Shown: positions 1 to 8,258 of the stretch, in pieces
Numbering within the stretch: the first letter of the stretch is position 1
Layout of the letters: every line of letters begins with the position of its first letter
Origin: Streptococcus moroccensis
Lineage (GTDB): Bacteria; Bacillota; Bacilli; Lactobacillales; Streptococcaceae
Assembly: GCF_030812835.1 (NCBI RefSeq)
Contig: NZ_JAUSTM010000014.1
Span: 1-59,138 of the forward strand
DNA length: 59,138 nt
Direction: 5' to 3'
Notes under the pieces: generated by a model
What the model was told of the DNA's origin: nothing
Databases searched by the model: none
Seen by the model: the letters and a program-made list of their open reading frames with translations, nothing else
Position numbers and translations under genes: made by a program

Positions 1-54
1 GATATTTGGGTCTTCCAATCCGATTAAATCTGTGGTATTCTTAAGATGTTCCAT
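1..54 (-). CDS. ISL3-family transposase, N-terminal fragment cut by window edge
   Basis: Only the first 18 codons are in the window, reading MEHLKNTTDLIGLEDPNI from the ATG at 54 towards base 1. This opening resembles the start of ISL3-type transposases of the IS1193/IS1167 kind, which are DDE enzymes that move the element. The terminal repeat at 156-178 supports the call. The rest of the gene lies outside, so it is unknown whether it is intact. Confidence 0.6.
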   Translation of the reverse strand, partial: MEHLKNTTDLIGLEDPNI

Positions 55-128
55 ATGTGTCTTTCTAATGAGTTGTTTGGTCACTTTTCATTATAGATCA
101 TATGTGACTTTTTTTCTACACTCAAAAA

Positions 129-178
129 GGCTCCATAATCTCCGTAAGGTTTTTACCCACTACAGAAATTATAGAGCC
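129..178. repeat. ISL3-type terminal inverted repeat with a mirrored inner copy
   Basis: On the minus strand, 178-156 begins GGCTCTATAATTTCTGTAG, the type of end seen in ISL3-family elements. A diverged copy, GGCTCCATAATCTCCGTAAG, lies on the plus strand from 129. The two face each other, so the element end can fold into a long hairpin. The outer edge of the element is therefore close to 178. The other end is outside the window, so a target duplication cannot be checked. Confidence 0.6.
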
Positions 179-274
179 AGCTTTTTCTAAAATGGCTATC
201 TGCCTTTTTGATTTGCGTTTAGCTTCGGTCTAGGAGAAATCGTTACGTTAAGAAATGTTATGAAATAAACCTAG

Positions 275-300
275 TATAATCATGCAAAAGGTGGTATAAT
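275..300 (+). promoter_or_regulatory. Promoter region of the amino acid ABC operon (two -10 boxes)
   Basis: Two TATAAT hexamers lie in tandem, at 275-280 and 295-300. The second is preceded by TGG and so forms an extended -10. No good -35 is visible for either. They lie 26-50 bases before the permease start and only about 100 bases inside from the IS end. Confidence 0.6.
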
Positions 301-325
301 AAAACAATATTGTTTGGAGGTTATT

Positions 326-967
326 ATGGATTATATTTTAGAGGTCTTGCCCAACCTGTTAAAGGGAGCGGGTGTTACAGTCCATCTATTTGTCCTTGTT
401 TTAGTTTTATCTATCCCTTTAGGCGTTGTTTTAGCCTTTTTACAGAGAATTGCCTTTAAACCCTTGCAATGGTTTTTACAAGTTTACGTTCTAGTTATGC
501 GGGGAACACCGTTATTATTACAGTTAATCTTTGTTTACTATGTTCTGCCAAGTGTCGGCATAACCTTTGATCGGATGACAGCGGCAATTATTGCTTTTAC
601 CTTAAACTATGGGGCTTATTTTGCAGAGATTTTCCGAGGGGGTATTGAAGCCATACCTGCTGGTCAGTACGAAGCTGCCAAAGTTCTCAAACTAAGTTCT
701 TTTCAAACGGTTCGCTACATTGTTCTTCCTCAGGTCATTAAAATTGTCCTTCCAAGTATTTTTAACGAAGTTATAACCCTGGTCAAAGATACCGCCTTGG
801 TCTATGCTTTGGGTGTTGGGGATCTCCTCTTAGCCAGTCGAACAGCTGCTAACCGTGATGCTAGTCTTGCGCCTATGTTTATTGCAGGGGCCATCTATCT
901 TCTGATGATTGGTGTGGTAACACTGGTCTCTAAGAAGGTTGAACAACGCTATAATTATTACAGATAG
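326..967 (+). CDS. Polar amino acid ABC transporter, permease
   Basis: This is a membrane permease of the HisM/GlnP type, 213 residues with about five transmembrane helices. It forms the channel of an importer for a polar amino acid. The EAA loop that contacts the ATPase is visible as EAAKVLKLSSFQTVRYIVLP, around residues 115-134. The open frame extends to a TTG at 314, but GGAGG at 316-320 sits five bases before the ATG at 326, so 326 is chosen. The ATPase starts eight bases downstream and the binding protein follows. There is only one permease, so it probably acts as a homodimer. The substrate cannot be read from the sequence. Confidence 0.9.
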   Translation: MDYILEVLPNLLKGAGVTVHLFVLVLVLSIPLGVVLAFLQRIAFKPLQWFLQVYVLVMRGTPLLLQLIFVYYVLPSVGITFDRMTAAIIAFTLNYGAYFAEIFRGGIEAIPAGQYEAAKVLKLSSFQTVRYIVLPQVIKIVLPSIFNEVITLVKDTALVYALGVGDLLLASRTAANRDASLAPMFIAGAIYLLMIGVVTLVSKKVEQRYNYYR

Positions 968-975
968 GAGGAATC

Positions 976-1611
976 ATGTTAGAACTAAAACATATTTCAA
1001 AACGATTTGGCGATAAACAGATTTTTTCAGATTATAGTTTGGAGATTCCTGCTGGAGAGACATTGGCAATTGTAGGGCAGTCTGGTGGTGGGAAAACAAC
1101 CTTACTTCGAATGCTAGCTGGCTTGGAATCTATTGATTCAGGCGAATTAGTTTATAATGGGGAATCACTTCCTCTAGAGCATTTGGAAGAGGCAAACTTG
1201 TTGGGATTTGTCTTTCAAGATTTTCAGCTCTTTCCGCATTTATCGGTAATGGAAAACTTGACGTTATCACCAATGAAGACGATGAACCAAACCAGGCAAG
1301 AAGCTGAGAATCGTGCGAATGCCCTCTTAGAGACCCTAGGTTTAAGTCAGCATGCGTCGGCTTACCCTTATTCATTATCGGGAGGTCAAAAACAGCGGGT
1401 TGCCTTGGCTAGAGCTATGATGATTTCACCAGAAATGATTGGATTTGATGAACCGACGTCTGCACTTGATCCGGAATTAAGACGGGAAGTGGAACGGCTC
1501 ATTCTTGATAATAAAACGTCAGGAATTACCCAGATTGTTGTGACACATGACATGACTTTTGCGCAAACAATTGCTGATCGTATTATTACCATCGAGCCAA
1601 AACATTTCTAA
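976..1611 (+). CDS. Polar amino acid ABC transporter, ATP-binding protein
   Basis: This is the 211-residue ATPase of the importer. Walker A reads GQSGGGKTT near residue 34, the signature is LSGGQKQRVALARAM near residue 135, and Walker B with its D-loop is GFDEPTSALDP near residue 157. It is short for the GlnQ family, which usually runs to about 240 residues, and ends soon after the switch histidine in VVTHD. AGGAGG lies just before the ATG and the gene is in operon with its permease. It energises uptake at the inner face of the membrane. Confidence 0.92.
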   Translation: MLELKHISKRFGDKQIFSDYSLEIPAGETLAIVGQSGGGKTTLLRMLAGLESIDSGELVYNGESLPLEHLEEANLLGFVFQDFQLFPHLSVMENLTLSPMKTMNQTRQEAENRANALLETLGLSQHASAYPYSLSGGQKQRVALARAMMISPEMIGFDEPTSALDPELRREVERLILDNKTSGITQIVVTHDMTFAQTIADRIITIEPKHF

Positions 1612-1663
1612 ATATTGGCTAGATAAAAATCACACCTTAACTTATTAACAAAAGGAGAAAATA

Positions 1664-2494
1664 ATGAAAAAAATCGTTAAAGCAGCTGCCTCATTGGTAG
1701 CCATTATTGGTCTTGCAGCCTGTGGAACTAAGGCATCGAATGATGCTCAGACAGATAGCTGGGAGCAGATTGAACAAGCAGGTAAAATTACCATTGGATT
1801 TGACAATACCTTTGTACCAATGGGGTATGAAGATACTTCTGGGGAAAATGTCGGTTTTGATATTGACCTTGCAACAGCTGTATTTGATAAATACGGTGTA
1901 AGTATTGAATGGCAACCGATTGATTGGGACCTAAAAGAAACAGAACTGAACAATGGCAATATTGACCTCATTTGGAATGGCTATACAGCGACAGATGCGC
2001 GTCGTGAACTCGTTCTCTTTACAGAGCATTACATGGCAAACGAGCAAGTACTCGTGACCAAAAAAAGCTTAGGTATCACCAACACAGAAGGCATGACGGA
2101 CAAGGTCTTAGGCGCTCAGGCGGGATCTTCAGGCTATCAAGTGTTTACAGACGAAGCGAGTGTGCTTAAAGAGTTAGTGGCTACCAATGATGCCAATCAA
2201 TACGCAACCTTTAACGAAGCTTTGATTGACTTAAAGAATGAACGGATTGATGGTCTCTTGATTGACCGCGTTTATGCCAATTATTATTTGGCCCAGGAAG
2301 GCATTTTGGATGACTATAATGTTATCGTACCAGGTTACACCAGTGAAGCCTTCGCTGTCGGTGCTCGTAAGGCAGATAAAACCTTGGTGGACAAGATTAA
2401 CCAAGCCCTAAAAGAACTCTATACAGATGGAACTTTCGGCGAAATTTCAGATAAATGGTTTGGTGAGGATGTCGCAGCGGACGACATCAAATAA
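1664..2494 (+). CDS. Amino acid ABC transporter, substrate-binding lipoprotein
   Basis: This 276-residue protein is a periplasmic-binding-protein-like receptor (SBP_bac_3). It begins with a lipoprotein signal and lipobox LAAC, so Cys20 should be acylated and hold it outside the membrane. The core has the usual features, including GKITIGFDNTFVPMGYED and NGNIDLIWNGYTATDARRE. It captures the amino acid and delivers it to the permease encoded upstream. The ligand could be cystine, glutamine or a related polar amino acid; I cannot decide. It is the last gene of the operon, with a terminator seven bases downstream. Confidence 0.9.
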   Translation: MKKIVKAAASLVAIIGLAACGTKASNDAQTDSWEQIEQAGKITIGFDNTFVPMGYEDTSGENVGFDIDLATAVFDKYGVSIEWQPIDWDLKETELNNGNIDLIWNGYTATDARRELVLFTEHYMANEQVLVTKKSLGITNTEGMTDKVLGAQAGSSGYQVFTDEASVLKELVATNDANQYATFNEALIDLKNERIDGLLIDRVYANYYLAQEGILDDYNVIVPGYTSEAFAVGARKADKTLVDKINQALKELYTDGTFGEISDKWFGEDVAADDIK

Positions 2495-2500
2495 GTAGAG

Positions 2501-2527
2501 AAAGAGTCTCAAAGAGGCTCTTTTTTT
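2501..2527 (+). terminator. Terminator of the amino acid ABC operon
   Basis: AAAGAGTC pairs with GGCTCTTT across a seven-base loop with one G-T pair, followed by a run of seven T. Confidence 0.8.
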
Positions 2528-2542
2528 GATATAGTAAAAAAC

Positions 2543-2596
2543 TTCACACATTCTTTACAGCAAATGCATCAAAACAAGAAATAAATAGATTAAACT
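2543..2596 (+). promoter_or_regulatory. Possible PhoP/PnpR box and -10 of the alkaline phosphatase gene
   Basis: TTCACA at 2543 and TTTACA at 2554 repeat with an 11-bp period, as in Gram-positive PhoP boxes (TTAACA-like repeats). A -10-like TAAACT lies at 2591-2596 with no good -35, as expected for an activated promoter. The phosphatase downstream is a classical Pho target. Only two repeats are clear. Confidence 0.4.
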
Positions 2597-2628
2597 AACA
2601 CTTGTAAAAAGAAAATGAGGAGAATCTT

Positions 2629-4383
2629 ATGACATTCAACCGAAAATTGCTGCAACGGCTAGGGATCATTTTAGCGTCATCTACGCTTATTTTGACAGCT
2701 TGTGCGACACCTTCTCAGACAGAAAAGACAGGTTCGGTGGCTACTACAGAAACTGTATCAGAAACGTCTTTAGATATCGCAGCAGCAAATGATGCCGAGC
2801 TCGCTAAAGAAACTGCTGCTGGAAAAGAAGTGGAGATGTACGACACCGAACGTCCTAAAACAGAAGATTATTCAAAGGTCAATCAAAACCAAGCCAAATA
2901 TGTCTTTATGTTTATAGGGGATGGGATGGGTGTGACACCCGTTACTGCAGCGGAAAATTATCTCGGGTTTACACGGACAAATGCAGGAGAAGTTTTTCCA
3001 GATCGGATGAACTTTACAGAAATGCCAGTTGTCGGCTTGAAAACACAATTTGACTGCCATTCCTTTATCCCAGACTCAGCATCAACAGCAACTGCTTTTG
3101 CGACAGGGATCAAGACACAAACCAATACAGTTGGGTTAAGCGGAGATTTTTCAAAGGCGGCAGATTCAGTTGCTGAAAAAGCAAAGCGTGCTGGAAAATC
3201 TGTCGGGATTCTTTCAACGGTAACCTTGAACCATGCCACACCAGCTGCCTATTATGCCAATGAAGAATCTCGCAATTCCTACTACGAGATTGGTGCTCAG
3301 ATGGCAGAAACTAATTTTGACTATTTTGCAGGCGGCTCTTTAAAGCATCGGACAGGTAAAGAGAAAGATCAAAAAGATCTCTTTGATATCATGAAAGACA
3401 ATGGCTATACTATTGTTGAAACCGCGGCAGATGCTGAAAAAATAGATAAAAATTCTGAAAAAGTTTATTGGGTAGCTGAAGAACTTCAGGATGACGGTGC
3501 CATGACCTATGCCATTGACAAGACGGAACAGAGCCAGAGTTTTAGTGATATGGTGGCTAAAGGCATTGAAGTGATGGAGGATAATCCAGCTGGCTTCTTT
3601 ATGATGGCAGAATCTGGAAAAATCGATTGGGCTGAGCACGCAAACGATGGTGTAACCACCATGGAAGAGGTTATTGATTTTCAGGAATCCATCCAAGTTG
3701 CTATTGATTTTTATAACGAGCATCCAGACGATACCTTAATCGTGGTTACTGCTGACCATGCGACGGGTGGTTTTACAATTGGAAATGAATCAACTGGTTA
3801 TGAAACTTATTTTGATTTGTTGACCAATCAAAAAGGGTCACAAACCGCCTTCAATGATATCGTTACTTCAGAATTGGAAAAAAATCCAAACATGACGTTT
3901 GAAGAATTTGCTCCAAAGATTGAAGAATTCTTTGGACTGATTCTTGATGCAGATGCACCAACAGAAATGATTACAAATGCTGAAGAAGAAGACTATTTGA
4001 AGGTTCAAGCTGATAATCGTTTACGGTGCTCAAAAGAAGAATATGAAGCGCTAAAGGTGGCCTTTGAAGAATCCAAGAAGGATTCTGCAGATCAAAACAC
4101 CAATTATGGTGGCTATATACCAGTTTCCATTACAGCAACTCGAATCATTAATAAAAAGGCTGGCTTAGCATGGACTACAACGGATCACTCTGGAGACAAG
4201 GTTCCTGTTTATGCCATGGGTTCAGGTGCTTATATGTTTGATGGTGAATTTGATGATACCGACATTGCGATTCGTGTTGGAGATGCTATGGGCTTTAATG
4301 GCAAAGTGACGGGGCCGACAGATGGTGGTGAAACCGAAAGTCTTAAACCAACTGGTGTTGGTCTTGCTGCACCAGAATCGTAA
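2629..4383 (+). CDS. Alkaline phosphatase, lipoprotein
   Basis: This 584-residue member of the alkaline phosphatase family hydrolyses phosphate monoesters outside the cell. The lipobox LTAC puts the acylated Cys at residue 25. The metal-binding motif FIGDGMG is near residue 90. The catalytic serine lies in DSASTATAFATG near residue 150. The AESGKIDWAEHAND and TADHATGG segments supply further metal ligands, and a late DHSG supplies the last histidine. These enzymes use zinc and magnesium. GAGGAG precedes the ATG by six bases. The gene seems to be alone, behind a possible Pho box, and is followed by genes for exported proteins and a metal exporter. Confidence 0.9.
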   Translation: MTFNRKLLQRLGIILASSTLILTACATPSQTEKTGSVATTETVSETSLDIAAANDAELAKETAAGKEVEMYDTERPKTEDYSKVNQNQAKYVFMFIGDGMGVTPVTAAENYLGFTRTNAGEVFPDRMNFTEMPVVGLKTQFDCHSFIPDSASTATAFATGIKTQTNTVGLSGDFSKAADSVAEKAKRAGKSVGILSTVTLNHATPAAYYANEESRNSYYEIGAQMAETNFDYFAGGSLKHRTGKEKDQKDLFDIMKDNGYTIVETAADAEKIDKNSEKVYWVAEELQDDGAMTYAIDKTEQSQSFSDMVAKGIEVMEDNPAGFFMMAESGKIDWAEHANDGVTTMEEVIDFQESIQVAIDFYNEHPDDTLIVVTADHATGGFTIGNESTGYETYFDLLTNQKGSQTAFNDIVTSELEKNPNMTFEEFAPKIEEFFGLILDADAPTEMITNAEEEDYLKVQADNRLRCSKEEYEALKVAFEESKKDSADQNTNYGGYIPVSITATRIINKKAGLAWTTTDHSGDKVPVYAMGSGAYMFDGEFDDTDIAIRVGDAMGFNGKVTGPTDGGETESLKPTGVGLAAPES

Positions 4384-4409
4384 CCAATGGATGGGATTTA
4401 ATAAGGCAT

Positions 4410-4438
4410 AAGGGTCAGGGACGTGTCCCCGCCCTTTT
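4410..4438 (+). terminator. Hairpin after the alkaline phosphatase gene
   Basis: AAGGG-tca-GGGAC pairs with GTCCC-cg-CCCTT over a two-base loop. The T run is only four long, so termination may be partial and the next genes may receive read-through. Confidence 0.55.
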
Positions 4439-4458
4439 GCTCATAAAGAGAGGTAGTT

Positions 4459-5061
4459 ATGAGAAAGATTACGTTTGTATGGATTGCTTTATTGATGTTG
4501 GTCGGTTGCGAACAGGCTCAAAACACCTTGTCATCGCAAGAGAGCTTACAACAGGCTGAGGTGGTAAGCTTAAAAAAAGTATTCAAGCAAGAAGAAATTT
4601 TATTACCAGACCAATTATTCAATAAAAAGAGTTTGGCTAGCTATGAAGACATGTATGCTTACTTAGAAGGTTTATATGGAAAACCGGTTGATTTGGAAAA
4701 AACAGAGTCTGCTGAGGGCATTTATTTAAAAGTTGCCTATTTTTTAGATGAACAGACAGGAACTCAATATTTTGTTGGACAAAATACAATACCGGAGTAT
4801 GGGCAACTTTCATACAGTTATTTTGGAATCATTGCCTATTCACCAGAAGCTTTAGATGTGGCACTTCAAAAAACAGATTATTATGCTTACAAAAAACAGA
4901 TTTTAGTTAGCAATTCTCATAATCCTTTTTACCATAATGGAACTGGCATAACTTACCGTAAGTTAGCGGTCACAGATGATGAGATGGCCTATGGTATTTC
5001 CATTTTTGATGAGAAAGAGTATACCCTCTATAATGAAGCAGTTTATCAAAAAACGGAGTAA
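4459..5061 (+). CDS. Lipoprotein of unknown function
   Basis: I do not recognise this family. The 200-residue protein starts with a short signal ending in the lipobox LVGC, so Cys17 should carry the lipid anchor. The rest is soluble and rich in tyrosine and acidic residues (for example YSYFGIIAYS and TDYYAYKKQILVS), which suggests a small beta-rich domain. The next gene starts three bases after its stop and a CDF exporter follows, so the three are probably cotranscribed. A role linked to metal export or to the adjacent phosphatase would be inference only. Confidence 0.8.
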   Translation: MRKITFVWIALLMLVGCEQAQNTLSSQESLQQAEVVSLKKVFKQEEILLPDQLFNKKSLASYEDMYAYLEGLYGKPVDLEKTESAEGIYLKVAYFLDEQTGTQYFVGQNTIPEYGQLSYSYFGIIAYSPEALDVALQKTDYYAYKKQILVSNSHNPFYHNGTGITYRKLAVTDDEMAYGISIFDEKEYTLYNEAVYQKTE

Positions 5062-5064
5062 AAA

Positions 5065-5703
5065 ATGGCAAGAAAGCAAAGATTAATGCTTATCGTGAAA
5101 GGGTTCTTCCTCCTTTTTCCAGCCGCCCTAGCGCTACTGATTATTGGACCAAGTCTTGGAAATCAATCAGGCGGGCAGACCCTTTCACATCAAGGACACA
5201 CTCATTTTCCACTGGCATCAAAATTGGCTACTAATAAGTCACTAATAGTTGGTCATGTTCACCAAACAGCTCAAACGACACTAGATACACCTTGGAATCT
5301 TAGTAAAGCAGAGAATCTTAGGCAAAAGTTGATGACTTATAGACCTGTTGGTCAAGGAAACTATAAAGAATATTTTATGGGAAATGGTATCGACTGGCAA
5401 GGGACAGAACTGCCTAAAGGCCTCGTTCAAGAAAAGGGACAAGCTCTTGTTGATGGCAAGGCTCAGGATTTTCGCTATTCTCAGACTGCAGAACAGCCGG
5501 GCTGGCATATTGTTGCTGTTTTTTCAAATCAAGAAGATCCTTCTGCAGAGTTGAAACATACCTACCTTTTTGTAATTGCTAATGGTCAAGGGCCAATAGT
5601 GCTAGAACCCCAACGAAGAGATGGGAATCAACTTCATCTAACGAGTCAGGTGGATCAGGAAGTACAAGCCTTGTTTAAATCTGTTGTCGATGGAGAGAGG
5701 TAG
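5065..5703 (+). CDS. Membrane-anchored extracellular protein, DUF4767-like
   Basis: The 212-residue protein has one N-terminal transmembrane segment (about residues 9-29) and then an outside domain. The stretch TPWNLSKAENLRQKLMTYRP, with YKEYFMGNGIDWQGTELPKG after it, resembles my memory of DUF4767 domains from lactobacilli and streptococci, whose function is not known. The linker has two histidine clusters (GHTHFP and GHVHQ) that could bind a metal. It starts three bases after the lipoprotein gene and ends six bases before the CDF exporter, so coexpression is likely. Confidence 0.75.
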   Translation: MARKQRLMLIVKGFFLLFPAALALLIIGPSLGNQSGGQTLSHQGHTHFPLASKLATNKSLIVGHVHQTAQTTLDTPWNLSKAENLRQKLMTYRPVGQGNYKEYFMGNGIDWQGTELPKGLVQEKGQALVDGKAQDFRYSQTAEQPGWHIVAVFSNQEDPSAELKHTYLFVIANGQGPIVLEPQRRDGNQLHLTSQVDQEVQALFKSVVDGER

Positions 5704-5709
5704 AAAAAG

Positions 5710-6666
5710 ATGTTAAGTATTAGATTAGTAGATAAGGAAAAAAACCATAGATGCCATCACCACCATGACCATCATTTGAGTCATCATTTGGGAGTCGATC
5801 ATGACTCCCAATCGATAAGTCGGCAAATGGGAATTGTTGGTCTTATTAATTTGGCCTTTGCTGGGATGGAACTTTTTTTTGCTGGGCGATTTCGATCGAC
5901 AGCTCTTTTTTCAGATGCCATTCATGACTTAGGAGATGCTATTGCTATTGGCCTATCCTGGTTTTTTGAAAAAGTATCAGGATTACCAGCAGATGATCAG
6001 TACCCTTTGGGATACCGACGCTTTTCCCTGTTAGGAGCCTTAATTTCATCTAGTGTGATGATTGTAGGTTCCCTAATTGCCATTACGTTCGGTTTACTAT
6101 CTCTGAGAGATCCTTGGCCTGTCAACTCTAAAGGTATGCTTATCGTTGGAGTCTTGGCGGTCTTTGCAAACTTAGTATCTACCTATGTCTTGAGAGGAAA
6201 AGATTCAGTAAACGGCAATATGTTGAATCTTCATCTTTTAGAAGATGTGTTAGGGTGGATAGCTGTTATTCTTGTAGCCCTCATCTTACAAGTCACAGAC
6301 TGGTATTTTTTAGACCCACTCTTATCTATCGGAATCGGGCTGACAATGTTGATTAAAACGGTACCGACTTATTTAGATATTTGTCAAATTTTCCTTACAG
6401 GATTACCTAAATCGATAGAATTAACCAGAATTTATGAAGCGATTGAAAAAGTTTCAGGTGTTAGCCAAATCGTAACGAAAACCCCTATCACAACAGATGG
6501 ACGAACGCTCATCATGGGGTTGAAAATAGAAACGGCCTTAACCTCAGTAGAGGAGCAATATCGGTTGAAAAAGCAGGTTAAGGAACAACTCGAATCTTTG
6601 GATGTCAGACAGAGTTTCATTGAGATAATACCTGAGAAACGACAACGATTAGAAGGGCATCAGTAA
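5710..6666 (+). CDS. Cation diffusion facilitator (zinc/cadmium-type exporter)
   Basis: This 318-residue protein belongs to the CDF family, which exports Zn2+ or related divalent cations in exchange for protons. There are about six transmembrane helices and a C-terminal cytoplasmic domain from about residue 225. The transport-site residues are visible as SDAIHDLGD in helix 2 and HLLEDVLG in helix 5, both with the H-x3-D spacing. A cytoplasmic N-terminal histidine run (HHHHDHHLSHHLG, residues 16-28) should bind zinc. It lies six bases behind an exported protein gene. Metal choice is inferred from the family. Confidence 0.9.
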   Translation: MLSIRLVDKEKNHRCHHHHDHHLSHHLGVDHDSQSISRQMGIVGLINLAFAGMELFFAGRFRSTALFSDAIHDLGDAIAIGLSWFFEKVSGLPADDQYPLGYRRFSLLGALISSSVMIVGSLIAITFGLLSLRDPWPVNSKGMLIVGVLAVFANLVSTYVLRGKDSVNGNMLNLHLLEDVLGWIAVILVALILQVTDWYFLDPLLSIGIGLTMLIKTVPTYLDICQIFLTGLPKSIELTRIYEAIEKVSGVSQIVTKTPITTDGRTLIMGLKIETALTSVEEQYRLKKQVKEQLESLDVRQSFIEIIPEKRQRLEGHQ

Positions 6667-6728
6667 GATAAGAGGATTAGAAGAAGGATGTCATAAGCAA
6701 ATTTTTTCCTATTTTTCAAATTTTCAGA

Positions 6729-6734
6729 TATAAT
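6729..6734 (+). promoter_or_regulatory. -10 box of the DUF1033 gene
   Basis: TATAAT at 6729-6734 lies 26 bases before the start codon. The bases just upstream, AATTTTCAGA, match the first two thirds of a CodY box, but the rest does not fit. Confidence 0.5.
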
Positions 6735-6760
6735 ACGATACATAAAGGAAGTATGAAACC

Positions 6761-7132
6761 ATGTATCAAGTGATTGAATTATTTGGAGATTATGAACCCT
6801 GGTGGTTTTTAGAGGGTTGGGAAGAGGATATTGTAAGCTTTGAACTCTTTGAATCCTATGGTGAAGCACTCAGCTTCTATCAAATGAAGGGAGAGCAATT
6901 TGCGCAGCTTTTCCCTAAAAAAGAAGAAAAACGAGACCAGCCGGACCAGGATGTCATGGTAGCTTTTTGGAATCCTGACGAACAGCGTTGGTGCGAAGAA
7001 TGTGGTGAGAATTTACAACAGTTCCATTCTCTGCTGATCAGAACAGTCTCTGAATCGGTAACACCGCTTTCGAAAACAGTGTCCGAGCCTTCATCCAAAG
7101 TAAAAATCTGCCGCCTGCAAAAAGAAGCCTAA
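6761..7132 (+). CDS. DUF1033 family protein
   Basis: This 123-residue protein matches the DUF1033 type that commonly precedes comGA in streptococci; its function is unknown. The conserved part is the aromatic-rich N-terminus (YEPWWFLEGWEEDIV) and the CEECGENLQQFHSLLI segment, which holds a CxxC pair. The C-terminal 25 residues are serine-rich and probably disordered. It has its own -10 box and terminator, so it is transcribed apart from the comG operon. Confidence 0.8.
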   Translation: MYQVIELFGDYEPWWFLEGWEEDIVSFELFESYGEALSFYQMKGEQFAQLFPKKEEKRDQPDQDVMVAFWNPDEQRWCEECGENLQQFHSLLIRTVSESVTPLSKTVSEPSSKVKICRLQKEA

Positions 7133-7144
7133 ACTAGTAATGCT

Positions 7145-7177
7145 AAAAAAGTTGACATTTTTTGTCGACTTTTTTTG
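7145..7177 (+). terminator. Terminator between the DUF1033 gene and comG
   Basis: AAAGTTGACA pairs with TGTCGACTTT (one G-T) over a five-T loop, followed by a run of T. It separates constitutive transcription from the competence operon. Confidence 0.8.
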
Positions 7178-7182
7178 TTTAT

Positions 7183-7190
7183 TACGAATG
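7183..7190 (+). promoter_or_regulatory. ComX/SigX box (CIN box) of the comG operon
   Basis: TACGAATG differs by one base from the streptococcal competence sigma factor box TACGAATA, and lies upstream of comGA, a standard late competence gene. This suggests induction only during competence. Confidence 0.8.
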
Positions 7191-7316
7191 TAAAAGTAAG
7201 GGAGCATTGGCTAAGAGTTGGTTCAGAAAAGATGACCTGTCGTATTAAAGAGTCAATACTAATTGGCGATCAATAAGATGTATCACTTTGAGAGGAAGGT
7301 CAGGAAAGGAAGAGGA

Positions 7317-8258
7317 ATGGTACAAGAACGTGCAAAACAATTGATTGCCGATGCGGTAAAGGACCGCATTAGTGATCTTTACTTTTTACCCAAGGACACC
7401 CATTTTGAATTGTATCGCCGTCACAATGATGAGCGGCAATTTATGGGAGAGTTTCCTTACGATGACATGCAGGCCATCGTTGGGCATTTCAAGTTTGTTT
7501 CAGGTATGAATGTCGGAGAGAAGCGTCGGAGCCAGCTTGGCTCTTGTCAGTATGATTATGGAGAAGGAACGATTTCACTCAGGCTATCAACGGTTGGTGA
7601 CTATAAAGGACATGAGAGTTTGGTCATCCGGCTCATCTATGACTTGGACAAGGATTTGTCTTTCTGGTTTGAAAATGTTAAAAAACTATCAGATGATGTG
7701 AAAGGAAGAGGACTATATCTCTTTTCGGGACCTGTCGGCAGTGGCAAGACCTCTCTGATGTATCACTTGGCTCGTCTTCGTTTTCAAGGCCAGCAGGTCA
7801 TTACCATTGAAGACCCAGTCGAAATCAAACAAGAGGAGATGCTCCAACTGCAACTCAATGAAGCGATTGGATCAACCTATGATGATTTAATCAAATTGTC
7901 GCTAAGGCATCGACCGGATTTACTGATTATAGGAGAAATCCGGGATAGTCAAACAGCCCGGGCTGTTGTCCGCGCTAGCTTAACAGGTGCTACCGTTTTT
8001 TCAACCATACATGCCAAGTCTATTAGTGGTGTTTACGATCGCTTGTTGGAGTTAGGCGTAACGCCAGAGGAGTTAAAAAACAGCCTTCAAGGCATTTATT
8101 ACCAGCGTTTATTAGTAGGAGGAGGTATCGTTGATTTTGCCGATCAAGACTTTGAAAATTACCAGCCAACCAAATGGAACCAGCAGATTGATCAGCTTTT
8201 TGAAGCAGGACATCTCTCTGAACGTCAGTGGCAAAGCGAAAAAATTAAAACTGCTTAA
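7317..8258 (+). CDS. comGA: ComGA/ComYA, competence pilus assembly ATPase
   Basis: This is the secretion ATPase that powers assembly of the DNA-uptake pilus, 313 residues from the ATG at 7317. Walker A reads GPVGSGKTS (residues 138-146), the Asp box and Walker B lie around IEDPVEIK and LLIIGEIRD, and the His box is STIHAK. The frame is open from a TTG at 7263, but AAAGGAAGAGGA precedes the ATG at 7317 and known ComGA proteins start MVQE at this point. It is the first gene of comGABCDEFG behind a SigX box. It acts at the inner face of the membrane with ComGB. Confidence 0.93.
   Translation: MVQERAKQLIADAVKDRISDLYFLPKDTHFELYRRHNDERQFMGEFPYDDMQAIVGHFKFVSGMNVGEKRRSQLGSCQYDYGEGTISLRLSTVGDYKGHESLVIRLIYDLDKDLSFWFENVKKLSDDVKGRGLYLFSGPVGSGKTSLMYHLARLRFQGQQVITIEDPVEIKQEEMLQLQLNEAIGSTYDDLIKLSLRHRPDLLIIGEIRDSQTARAVVRASLTGATVFSTIHAKSISGVYDRLLELGVTPEELKNSLQGIYYQRLLVGGGIVDFADQDFENYQPTKWNQQIDQLFEAGHLSERQWQSEKIKTA

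Noticed and set aside
5755..5793. Histidine run at the start of the CDF protein as a cloning tag artefact
   Set aside because: The run is interrupted by Asp, Leu and Ser and varies in codon use, as in natural CDF tails.
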